From the NCBI GenBank assembly GCA_035687895.1, contig DASRUE010000162.1, positions 1 to 14,923 on the forward strand: 14,923 nt of DNA, read 5' to 3'. The notes below the pieces were generated by a model. The model searched no databases and was not told the DNA's origin. It saw nothing but the letters and a program-made list of their open reading frames with translations. How positions within the stretch are numbered: position 1 is the stretch's first letter; every line of letters begins with the position of its first letter. This DNA is from JAERML01 sp035687895 (GTDB taxonomy: Bacteria; Bacteroidota; Ignavibacteria; UBA10030; UBA6906). Below are positions 7,030-13,125 of the stretch, one piece after another. The position numbers were made by a program, and so were the translations under genes.

Positions 7030-7143
7030 TCAATACTCCGCCAGTTCCTTCATAGAGCCGAGATGTGCACCGTATTCCAGCCGATGGGCAAGGTCATCAA
7101 GAAGAATGGCGGGAATTTCAATGCGAAAGGGATCGATCTTCAT
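7030..7143 (-). pseudogene. Relic of an epoxide hydrolase N-terminal domain
   Basis: A 37-codon frame, 26 bases after the rhomboid stop, reads as a shortened epoxide hydrolase N-terminal domain (PF06441 type). It starts MKIDPFRIEIP, continues LLDDLAHRL, then jumps to EYGAHLGSMKELAEY and stops. Intact family members have PFxIxIPxxxLDDLxxRL, then about 15-20 residues containing TRWPDE and ending in Trp, then YGxxLxYLKELxxYW. The middle stretch is therefore deleted in frame. The stop TGA sits exactly where the conserved Trp (TGG) after Tyr belongs. No alpha/beta-hydrolase domain follows; the next gene is YbjQ. There is no ribosome-binding site before the ATG. I read it as the last trace of a lost gene. 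The match is from memory of the family and needs a profile search. Confidence 0.6.
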
Positions 7144-7169
7144 GCTTGTTCAGACCAAGAAAGGGGGCA

Positions 7170-7919
7170 TCATTCGGTGCTGAACCGATCCATGAACGCA
7201 CGCTCGGCTTGTGTCAGGCTTGTAACGCCGTGGGCGGTGATCTTCTGCTGGATGCGGTCGAATTCGGTGCGGTTGACTTCGTGCAGACTCTCTCGGTTGA
7301 TCTTCCTCCACCGCTCCAGGTCGGAGCTGCGGGTAGCTGCCGCCATGACCTTGACGCGGAATTGCCCGGCCACCTGCTTGTGCGTAAACAGTTTCAGGTA
7401 CAGATATCCACCCACAAAGCCTCCCAGATGGGCGAAGTGTGCGATCCCGTCGCCCCCACCGCCGAAACCTCCAAACAGTGACAACGCGGTAATCACTGCA
7501 ATCATCACCCGCGACTGGACAGGGAGAACACCCCATATATAGATGGGCTCCTTCGGCCAGAAGTAAGCGAACCCGAGCATGACACCATACACCGCGCCGG
7601 ACGCGCCGATGATTGGAGTGAATGGGTTAAAGATAAAGGAGAGTGCCGCTGCCATCAGGCCGCTTACGAAATAAAGCCAGAGAAAATAACGCGAGCCAAG
7701 TTGGTCCTCCAACCTGGGGCCAAAAAAGAAAAGGCCCAACATGTTGAAGAAGAGGTGACCGATTCCGCCATGCAGGAACATGTAGGTCACAACAGTCCAC
7801 GGTCGGTCGAGCAGCAACGGCGGGAAGAATGCGAAGGTCTCTGTCAGTGCAGGCCGCAAATACTGAAGCGCATACACCGCGATATTAGCCATGATAAGTC
7901 GTATAACCCACCCCGTCAT
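7170..7919 (-). CDS. Rhomboid-family intramembrane serine protease
   Basis: Rhomboids cut membrane proteins within or near their transmembrane helices. Numbering from the longest possible start (7946): six or so membrane spans, the conserved HGGIGHLFFNM (59-69, with H59, H64 and N68 lining the oxyanion region), the nucleophile S116 in GASGAVYG, and the catalytic H173 in AHFAHLGGFVGG. The catalytic dyad is complete. A roughly 75-residue soluble helical tail after the last span is common in this subfamily. I chose the ATG at 7919, with GGAGAAGG just upstream. The frame can also start at ATG 7946, nine codons earlier, but that has no ribosome-binding site. Gene relics lie on both sides. Substrates cannot be inferred. 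Confidence 0.93.
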   Translation of the reverse strand: MTGWVIRLIMANIAVYALQYLRPALTETFAFFPPLLLDRPWTVVTYMFLHGGIGHLFFNMLGLFFFGPRLEDQLGSRYFLWLYFVSGLMAAALSFIFNPFTPIIGASGAVYGVMLGFAYFWPKEPIYIWGVLPVQSRVMIAVITALSLFGGFGGGGDGIAHFAHLGGFVGGYLYLKLFTHKQVAGQFRVKVMAAATRSSDLERWRKINRESLHEVNRTEFDRIQQKITAHGVTSLTQAERAFMDRFSTE

Positions 7920-7953
7920 TGCCTTCTCCGTGCTATCTCGAACCATGTTACGT

Positions 7954-8139
7954 TCATTGCTTCTTCCATTCCGATATACGACCGGGGGGCCAGGGACCTC
8001 CCGCCTGTTCCAACGCTTCTTCGATCGTCTTGATGTCGGTCTCGATGAGTGTTCTCAGCAACACAAGCTGGGGCTCGAACTCCTCCCCGGCAACGGTATA
8101 CGCATCCATTTGGGTTTTTGTTGGTACCGAGGCGGACAT
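7954..8139 (-). pseudogene. Probable C-terminal remnant of a BNR/sortilin-type repeat protein
   Basis: This 61-codon frame lies between the helicase and rhomboid genes. Its residues recall the soluble helical C-terminus of BNR/VPS10-type 'glycosyl hydrolase' beta-propeller proteins: a stretch such as PTKTQMDAY, then EEFEPQLVLLRTLIETDI, then EALEQAGGPWPPGRISEW. In such proteins the closing motif is typically AGAPWTPGRxPxW. Nothing of the propeller precedes it: a TGA stop comes immediately before the ATG, and only 39 bases separate it from the helicase stop. No ribosome-binding site is seen. I infer a truncated 3' fragment left after deletion. A small independent gene of unknown function remains possible. 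The family assignment rests on recalled sequence similarity only. Confidence 0.5.
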
Positions 8140-8178
8140 TCACTGGTCGCCTACAATCCTGCGGCCAACGCGTTACGG

Positions 8179-9783
8179 CTACCTGCGGGCTGGGCCCCCT
8201 CGTCTTCCCCCCGATTGTCCAAGGCTTCGTCGTTGGTGCTGAGGCCTCTTTCGCTGATTGGATTCTGTACCAGTCGAGGATGCAGCTTCGGCCGATTTTG
8301 TCGGGGGTGGAAGAGGATTCAGCCAGCTTTCCTCGGGATAGACACTCTGGAGCTGGCGCCCGATGAATTCCTCGATGGCGGGGATGAGGGGCCCATCATC
8401 TTCGCATGCAAAACTGACAGATGTCCCGAGCGCTCCCGCACGGCCGGTCCGACCAATCCGGTGCACGTAGTCCTCCGGGTCCATGGGCAGGTTGTAGTTT
8501 ATGACGTGACTGACCCCCTCGATGTGCAACCCTCGCGCTGCAACATCAGTTGCAACGAGCGCACGGAACTTGCCGGCGCGAAAATTCTCCAGTGTCTTGA
8601 TTCGCTGGTGCTGGGAAACCTCGCCGGACAAGAGTCCGCAGGTAATTCCGTACCGTACAAGCTTCTGAGCCAAGCGTTGAGTATCATCCCGCCGGTTGGC
8701 GAAGATGATCACCCGTTCCAGGTTCTGCCGGACAATCATATTGTAAAGGAGGGTGAATTTCTCTTCGGTCGTGGTGATGTACACAAGCTGGTCAATCGTG
8801 TTCACCGCCACTTGCTCCGGAGTGATATCAACTTCCCAGGCATTCTTTGTCCACTGCACGGCGAGGCGCTTCACCTCCGAGGTGAGCGTCGCACTAAAGA
8901 ACATGGTCTGGCGTTGGGACTTCGGTGAGGTGCTCTCGATGATCCTCCGCATATCGGGGATGAATCCCATGTCTAGCATTCGGTCGGCTTCGTCGATCAC
9001 CAAAATCTCCGTGCTGCTGAGAGTGACGAACCCCTGCCGTTTGAAATCGAGCAGACGTCCCGGTGTTGCTACCACAATGTCGACCGGACCATCGGAGAGC
9101 CATTGCTTCTGCTTCTCGTAGTGCATTCCTCCCAGTACCGCGACAATCTTTGTCGGAAGGTATTTGGACAATCCTCGTGCGTCTTTTTCAATCTGGAGAA
9201 CAAGCTCCCGCGTCGGAGCAAGGATCAACGCACGTGGTGTACCCCGGCGGGGTTTCCCGTGAAGCGGCGTACGCGCAATATGCGCCAGGATGGTAATCAG
9301 AAACGCGGCGCTCTTGCCAGTCCCGGTCTGCGCACGACCGGTTACATCAATCCCGGCCAGAGCTTTGGGAAGGACGGCGGCTTGAACAGGAGTGCAGTAT
9401 CGAAAACCGAGATCTACAATAGCGTGCATGATCTCTTCGGGAAGATCGAAATCGTGAAAGCGGGTTTTCCCCTCCGTGGATGGGACCACAAATGTGGCAG
9501 GATCCCAAGGTGACTTCGGAACCGTCGGCACACCAGATGGCTCCGGCTGGTGCTGAGGCGGGCCTTTTCTTTCGGTAACCGGCCGTCGTCGTCCTTGCGG
9601 CCTTCGTCCATCCTGTCTCGGTGGCCGTGGAACCGTCCGCTGAGGATGATCTCCCTTCCTTTCACGGTTTGTGCTGTGAAGTTTTTTCGGAAGCGCGGGC
9701 TGCACCGCGCTCTTTGACGGCGTTGATTTCTTGCTTCCAAACTTCCTGAACCAATCGCCAACTTTCTTAACGATCTTTTTCAA
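8179..9783 (-). CDS. DEAD-box ATP-dependent RNA helicase (RhlE/RhlB-like)
   Basis: This cytosolic RNA helicase probably acts in RNA decay, ribosome assembly or cold growth. All core motifs are present: the Q-motif (TPVQ, 131-134), motif I AQTGTGKS (151-158), Ia PTREL, TPGR (240-243), II DEAD (264-267), III SAT (297-299), motif V ATDVAARG (411-418) and VI HRIGRTGR (441-448). The core is flanked by a basic, Pro/Arg/Gln-rich N-terminal tail of about 100 residues and a similar 40-residue C-terminal tail, both probably disordered RNA-binding regions. GLHIEGVSHVINYNLP is reminiscent of RhlB. The only sensible start is TTG 9783, five bases after GGAG; the first in-frame ATG codon is at residue 119, inside the core. 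It begins 23 bases after the GNAT stop, so the two are probably cotranscribed. Confidence 0.95.
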   Translation of the reverse strand: MKKIVKKVGDWFRKFGSKKSTPSKSAVQPALPKKLHSTNRERKGDHPQRTVPRPPRQDGRRPQGRRRPVTERKGPPQHQPEPSGVPTVPKSPWDPATFVVPSTEGKTRFHDFDLPEEIMHAIVDLGFRYCTPVQAAVLPKALAGIDVTGRAQTGTGKSAAFLITILAHIARTPLHGKPRRGTPRALILAPTRELVLQIEKDARGLSKYLPTKIVAVLGGMHYEKQKQWLSDGPVDIVVATPGRLLDFKRQGFVTLSSTEILVIDEADRMLDMGFIPDMRRIIESTSPKSQRQTMFFSATLTSEVKRLAVQWTKNAWEVDITPEQVAVNTIDQLVYITTTEEKFTLLYNMIVRQNLERVIIFANRRDDTQRLAQKLVRYGITCGLLSGEVSQHQRIKTLENFRAGKFRALVATDVAARGLHIEGVSHVINYNLPMDPEDYVHRIGRTGRAGALGTSVSFACEDDGPLIPAIEEFIGRQLQSVYPEESWLNPLPPPTKSAEAASSTGTESNQRKRPQHQRRSLGQSGGRRGGPARR

Positions 9784-9806
9784 TCCAACTCCAATTGAGT
9801 TGATCT

Positions 9807-10292
9807 TCAGAGAAACCGATGCATCACATACGCGTCAACCAGACCGAGCCCCCTGTGACGGAACACCTTGGGAAGAACTCCCACGACTGAAAATCCCATC
9901 TTTGTCCAGAGCGCAATCGCAGACTCATTCGTGCTGACTACGATGTTGAACTGCACTGCGAGATAGCCTGCCTTGCGCGCTTCAATCATGGAATGCTCGC
10001 ACATCCTTCTACCAATTCCCCTTCCGGCATGATCGGGATGGACCATGTAGCCTGCATTAGCGACATGCGATCCAAGCCCGGGCTGGTTAGGTTTCAGAAT
10101 GTATGTCCCGACGACCACGCCGTCTGTTTCCGCAACATAGGTTGCAACATGGGGAGCCGTCCAGATCGACCGCGCCTCATCCTTGGTGGTAGCTGGATCG
10201 AAGGCATACGTATCTCCCTGTTGCACCACACGATGGAAGATTTCCCAGATCGAATCGAAGTCCAACTCGGTTGCTTGACGTACGACAGTCAT
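9807..10292 (-). CDS. GNAT-family N-acetyltransferase
   Basis: This 161-residue protein has the GNAT fold and should transfer an acetyl group from acetyl-CoA to an amine. It shows the N-terminal strand-helix (VRQATELDFDSIWEIF), the central strand with VVVGTYIL, the acetyl-CoA pyrophosphate loop HPDHAGRGIGRRM (motif A), the helix MIEARKAGY, then NESAIALWTKMGF (motif B), and a final strand ending LGLVDAYVMHRFL. Conserved features and length are typical. The substrate is unknown; the general shape resembles phosphinothricin- or amino-acid-type acetyltransferases. The ATG lacks a clear ribosome-binding site. A promoter candidate lies about 95 bases upstream (10388-10418). The DEAD-box helicase follows after 23 bases, probably in the same transcript. 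Acetylation of a ribosomal or RNA-related protein is speculation from that neighbour only. Confidence 0.9.
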   Translation of the reverse strand: MTVVRQATELDFDSIWEIFHRVVQQGDTYAFDPATTKDEARSIWTAPHVATYVAETDGVVVGTYILKPNQPGLGSHVANAGYMVHPDHAGRGIGRRMCEHSMIEARKAGYLAVQFNIVVSTNESAIALWTKMGFSVVGVLPKVFRHRGLGLVDAYVMHRFL

Positions 10293-10387
10293 GCTGTGCG
10301 GATGCAGTGAAGAGCAAGTTCGTGAGGGTCAGTCGGTACCAGGATGATGGACGGGTCACAGTAAATCGTGAAGCGAACCGGCACCAG

Positions 10388-10418
10388 TAAAGATAACGGA
10401 TTTCTCACAACAATCAAC
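10388..10418 (-). promoter_or_regulatory. Putative Bacteroidetes-type promoter for GNAT-helicase
   Basis: GTTG (10418-10415), 19 bases and TATCTTTA (10395-10388) on the minus strand match TTTG / TAnnTTTG with one mismatch in each box. It lies in the 293-base gap 10293-10585, which holds no gene I can support. The gap also contains an 8-base inverted repeat, GAGGATGA (10430-10437) with TCATCCTC (10454-10461), of unknown use. Confidence 0.5.
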
Positions 10419-10585
10419 GCACCGAAGGAGAGGATGATGACCGAATGCACAAATCATCCTCCATTTTCAAGCGGAATCTAACAAAGGAGAAAACAATCGG
10501 GAGAATTTGATGGAATGGTAATATCCTGCCGCGTTGAACAGACTATAATGAAAGGCAAGAGTTGGGCGAAGAGCTACGTGATGGT

Positions 10586-11113
10586 CTATTCCGATGGGTG
10601 GGAAGGTGGGGAGGACTTCCCTTTTTTCATTCTGGATTGTACGATGATTCCACAGACAAGGAGGATGATCGCGAAAAGAGCTGCGGCAACTTCAGAGACA
10701 TCCAACTCCTGCACAATAAGGAGGCTGCCCACGAGCGAGGAGAGAACAATCAGCGCCCAGTCGAAGAGCGCGTTGATGAGAATGGCGCCGATGATACCTC
10801 CGATGAGGAAAGCGATCCAGGGACTGTGCTCCGAGGTCGCGGAGAACGTCTGAACAAGGTGGTGGAGCAACAATCCTCCGGCGAGAAATCCGGCCACACC
10901 AACCGCAACCTTCTTCACAACAATCGCGAGGACGGCGCCCAGTATACCCACCGCCAGCGCAATCACTGTGTGCACGGCGACGGGTTGATCGGCAAAGAGT
11001 TTTGCGCCGATGGCAACGCCCGCCAAAAAGCCCACACCGCCAACGAACAACCAGAAGAGCTTTCGTCCGAAGATCAGAAGCGCAGCGCCGACCACAATAG
11101 GTACGAGTTCCAA
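10586..11113 (-). CDS. Glycine-rich multi-span membrane protein (DUF4203/TMEM198-like)
   Basis: The protein (175 residues from the chosen start) is almost entirely hydrophobic with about six to seven spans separated by short loops. The spans carry Gly-rich helix faces such as FVGGVGFLAGVAIG, VGVAGFLAGGLLLHH and FLIGGIIGAILI. This resembles the DUF4203 / TMEM198 type, whose bacterial role is unknown. The C-terminus is a short basic/Ser-Pro tail (KKGKSSPPS). I chose TTG 11113 as start. It lies about seven bases after AAAGGTG, and the first membrane span follows at once, whereas the 31 codons upstream in the open frame look non-coding and include the intergenic gap. It begins 43 bases after the YbaK-domain gene and may be cotranscribed with it. 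No catalytic residues are seen. Confidence 0.7.
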   Translation of the reverse strand: MELVPIVVGAALLIFGRKLFWLFVGGVGFLAGVAIGAKLFADQPVAVHTVIALAVGILGAVLAIVVKKVAVGVAGFLAGGLLLHHLVQTFSATSEHSPWIAFLIGGIIGAILINALFDWALIVLSSLVGSLLIVQELDVSEVAAALFAIILLVCGIIVQSRMKKGKSSPPSHPSE

Positions 11114-11156
11114 TGGGTTACACCTTTCACTGTGAATATTGTTACCGGCAAGAACC

Positions 11157-11657
11157 TTATGGAGTTCGTTCTGAAAAGTCAAACACAGTCCCACTTGATG
11201 CAGCAAGGTAGTCTGCAGTGCTCATGATGATGGAATCCGTAAGAGACCCGGCATTGAATGCAATCCTGTCATTTACCTTGATAGAATTGTCGATGTACAG
11301 ATCAAAAGGTGTGATGGGTCTGCCAAATGGCGGAATCGATCCGGGGGCGAGGCCGGTAAGCCCGAGTAACTCTTCGGTCGTCGCAAACCGGATTTTTCTT
11401 TCCCCCAGAAAGGTCTTGATCTTCTGTGAGTCAATTCTGAGAGCGGCACTCAACACAAAGAGGGCGTAGCGTTCACCAACTTTCAGTACCATGGCTTTTC
11501 CTCCAATGGACAGATCCTCACCACGGGCACGTGCTGACTCGGCGGATGTTCGGGTTGGTTCGTGATGAACCTCGCGAAAGGTGACACCCCGGGAAGCAAG
11601 GAACGCTTTGATGGCACTATGGACCTCACCAGGCACGCGCTCCATCCTCTCTTGCAT
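11157..11657 (-). CDS. YbaK/EbsC-type aminoacyl-tRNA deacylase domain protein
   Basis: Proteins with this domain hydrolyse wrongly charged tRNA in trans (for example Cys-tRNA-Pro, Ala-tRNA-Pro), protecting translation fidelity. Seen here are the N-terminal helix and strand AIKAFLASRGVTFREVHHEP, TSAESARARG, the central GGKAMVLKVGERYALFVLSA containing the conserved catalytic-site Lys, then IDSQKIKTFLGERKIRFATTEEL, a Gly/Pro-rich loop (GSIPPFG) and the final INDRIAFNAGSLTDSI-like strand region. The domain is complete. The start is uncertain: the frame runs to TTG 11690 (177 aa), but neither that codon nor ATG 11657 (166 aa) or ATG 11645 has a well-placed ribosome-binding site. I prefer ATG 11657. 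Exact tRNA specificity is not readable. Confidence 0.88.
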   Translation of the reverse strand: MQERMERVPGEVHSAIKAFLASRGVTFREVHHEPTRTSAESARARGEDLSIGGKAMVLKVGERYALFVLSAALRIDSQKIKTFLGERKIRFATTEELLGLTGLAPGSIPPFGRPITPFDLYIDNSIKVNDRIAFNAGSLTDSIIMSTADYLAASSGTVFDFSERTP

Positions 11658-11719
11658 CCAGGTGGAGAATTCTTCCTTGCAAAAAGACAATCATGAGATG
11701 CTGTGGATTGAAGTCTGAG

Positions 11720-11751
11720 TGGAGATAGCGTGGGGAGAGAGGAGAAGAAAC
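11720..11751 (-). promoter_or_regulatory. Possible promoter for the YbaK-domain gene (weak)
   Basis: GTTT (11751-11748), 20 bases and TATCTCCA (11727-11720) on the minus strand share spacing and the CGCTATCT context with the stronger promoters in this window, but the -7 box misses the TTTG half. It lies in the 85-base gap before the gene. Confidence 0.25.
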
Positions 11752-11775
11752 GACGTGTCACTCAATGGAAGATCT

Positions 11776-12162
11776 TCACCCCTTAACGTATGAGAGCTTC
11801 TCGGCAATCTTGCCACCACGTATCCGAAAAACATCGACGCCTCGGAGGTGCCACGGTTTGCCGTCCTTCGTTTTCCGGTACATCCAACGGACAACGCACC
11901 TGTCGCCAGCAGCAAAGACCTCTTCTGCATCGAAGCGCGCATCAGGAGAATTGCGGAAGAACCTCTCCCAGTATGCCCGCACGGCGGCCTGTCCTTTGTA
12001 GCGTGCACCATCAGGGGGTGGGTTCGTATTCTCGAAAACGCAATCGCCGGTCATCATGGCCATGATTGCGTTGATGTCATGAGCGTTAAATGCGTCGTTG
12101 AACCGCCGGACAGCCTCGAGCGTTGCCGCGGTTTCAGCGTCGTTGGGTGACGTTGGTTCCAT
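11776..12162 (-). CDS. SnoaL/NTF2-like fold protein (DUF4440-type)
   Basis: This 128-residue protein is a cone-shaped alpha+beta barrel of the NTF2-like type. It has the opening helix ETAATLEAVRRFNDAFNAHD, the helix INAIMAMMTGDCVFENT, the strand region ARYKGQAAVRAYWERFF, and the last strands VRWMYRKTKDGKPWHLRGVDVFRIRGGKIAEKLSYVKG. Members range from isomerases and cyclases to binding proteins, so no reaction can be assigned. The start needs a decision. ATG 12162 has AAGGA six bases upstream and gives a normal cytosolic SnoaL length. ATG 12222 adds 20 residues with a weak hydrophobic stretch that could be a poor signal peptide, but it has no good ribosome-binding site. I prefer 12162. It may be read from the cysteine-motif gene upstream. 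Confidence 0.82.
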   Translation of the reverse strand: MEPTSPNDAETAATLEAVRRFNDAFNAHDINAIMAMMTGDCVFENTNPPPDGARYKGQAAVRAYWERFFRNSPDARFDAEEVFAAGDRCVVRWMYRKTKDGKPWHLRGVDVFRIRGGKIAEKLSYVKG

Positions 12163-12255
12163 CGCAATTCCTTGGTGTGTGCCGGCAATCGCTGCAATGA
12201 CGATAATTGTCCTCATCGTCATCTTTTCTTTCAGAGAAGTGGTGAAACCCGGCCG

Positions 12256-12990
12256 TTACGAGGTTGGTGACCGATTGTCGGTGAGCTTGTCCATTCGTTC
12301 GAAGAATGGATCGAACAGATGCCGGATGTCCTCAAGTGATTCTTTGAGGACCACCTCCAGCGCCTTCGCATGAATGTCAAGCACGACAATGGCATTCACC
12401 GCTGAGTCTGTTTCCGTCGCAGATCGGAGCCTTTCGATGATGGAAGCATTGACCAGCTGCATGTTGCGATAGATCTCCCGCAGCCCATCGAGATCGAGAT
12501 CTACATCTCTTCCTTCCCGATTAAGGAAGTACTGTGCCAACATGTACATCGACGTGGCACGGTAGACGGTCTCCTCCTTACTCGACAAGGGAAGGTGAAA
12601 CCGTGCCATCGGCTTGAAGAATGAAGTATGTGGACATCCACTGGTAGCAATCAGCAGACCCATGAGTGAACTGATCCCCCTTTGCGCAGTTGTATCCTGA
12701 GAGATAACACGCTCGTCAGTGATCACATCCAGGCGTAAATCGTCGTGGGAGAGCAAACCATCGAACCTGCTGACGATGTTGACAAGGTTCACCGCGAGAG
12801 GACAATGAGGGTGGGTATCCGGTGTGAGGGGACAATGGGGACATTGGTGGAATTCGAGTCGCGTCCAGTCGGGGAGTGCCTCCGGTGCGTTGCCCCGCAG
12901 CTCAAGGTGTTCCGTATCCAGCCGAAGATTGAAAATCTCCTGCGTCCCATCGCCCTTGGTGAAGCAGTAGCATATGGTTTCGGTCTCCAT
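12256..12990 (-). CDS. Conserved-looking protein of unknown function with CxxC-x9-C motif
   Basis: I do not recognise this 244-residue protein with confidence; it may belong to an existing domain of unknown function. The first 50 residues look like a small beta domain (ETICYCF, then QEIFNLRLDTEHLEL). A metal-like motif follows: HQCPHCPL, six residues later HPHCPL, giving CxxC-x9-C with three nearby His. A further SGCPHTSFFKPMARFHLPL carries another Cys/His pair. The last third is helical, with repeated acidic Leu/Ile heptads. No signal peptide or membrane span is seen. I chose ATG 12990, with AAAGGA nine bases upstream, over GTG 13020. A good promoter candidate sits upstream at 13060-13091. 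Codon use and real-protein composition support it as a true gene. Zinc binding or an Fe-S site is inference. Confidence 0.8.
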   Translation of the reverse strand: METETICYCFTKGDGTQEIFNLRLDTEHLELRGNAPEALPDWTRLEFHQCPHCPLTPDTHPHCPLAVNLVNIVSRFDGLLSHDDLRLDVITDERVISQDTTAQRGISSLMGLLIATSGCPHTSFFKPMARFHLPLSSKEETVYRATSMYMLAQYFLNREGRDVDLDLDGLREIYRNMQLVNASIIERLRSATETDSAVNAIVVLDIHAKALEVVLKESLEDIRHLFDPFFERMDKLTDNRSPTS

Positions 12991-13059
12991 GACCGGGTGT
13001 CCTTTCTGTTCGGCAGTCACTTCCGTTCAGATGCCATAAACGGACGTTTCAGGCTCGCG

Positions 13060-13091
13060 CCAATATAGCGCAAAAAAGGAAAGGGGGCAAC
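13060..13091 (-). promoter_or_regulatory. Putative Bacteroidetes-type promoter for the cysteine-motif gene
   Basis: GTTG (13091-13088), a 20-base spacer and TATATTGG (13067-13060) on the minus strand. This is the same GTTG box and spacer length as the M16 operon promoter at 6525-6556. It lies in the 135-base gap before the gene, leaving a leader of about 60 bases. Confidence 0.55.
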
Positions 13092-13125
13092 ATGTGCGCG
13101 ACAACGAGACTCGATAACTGACCTT

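Noticed and set aside
7891..8928. 345-codon plus-strand frame spanning the rhomboid start, the BNR-like fragment and the helicase
   Set aside because: It crosses several minus-strand features, has low-complexity Arg/Ser/Pro composition and no domain.
10430..10461. Inverted repeat GAGGATGA / TCATCCTC as a terminator
   Set aside because: The stem is only eight base pairs with a 16-base loop and no real T run on either strand.
10434..10481. 15-codon frame MMTECTNHPP... with AAGGAG upstream, plus strand
   Set aside because: It is very short, has no gene context, and the ribosome-binding-like purines overlap an inverted repeat. Chance occurrence is likely.
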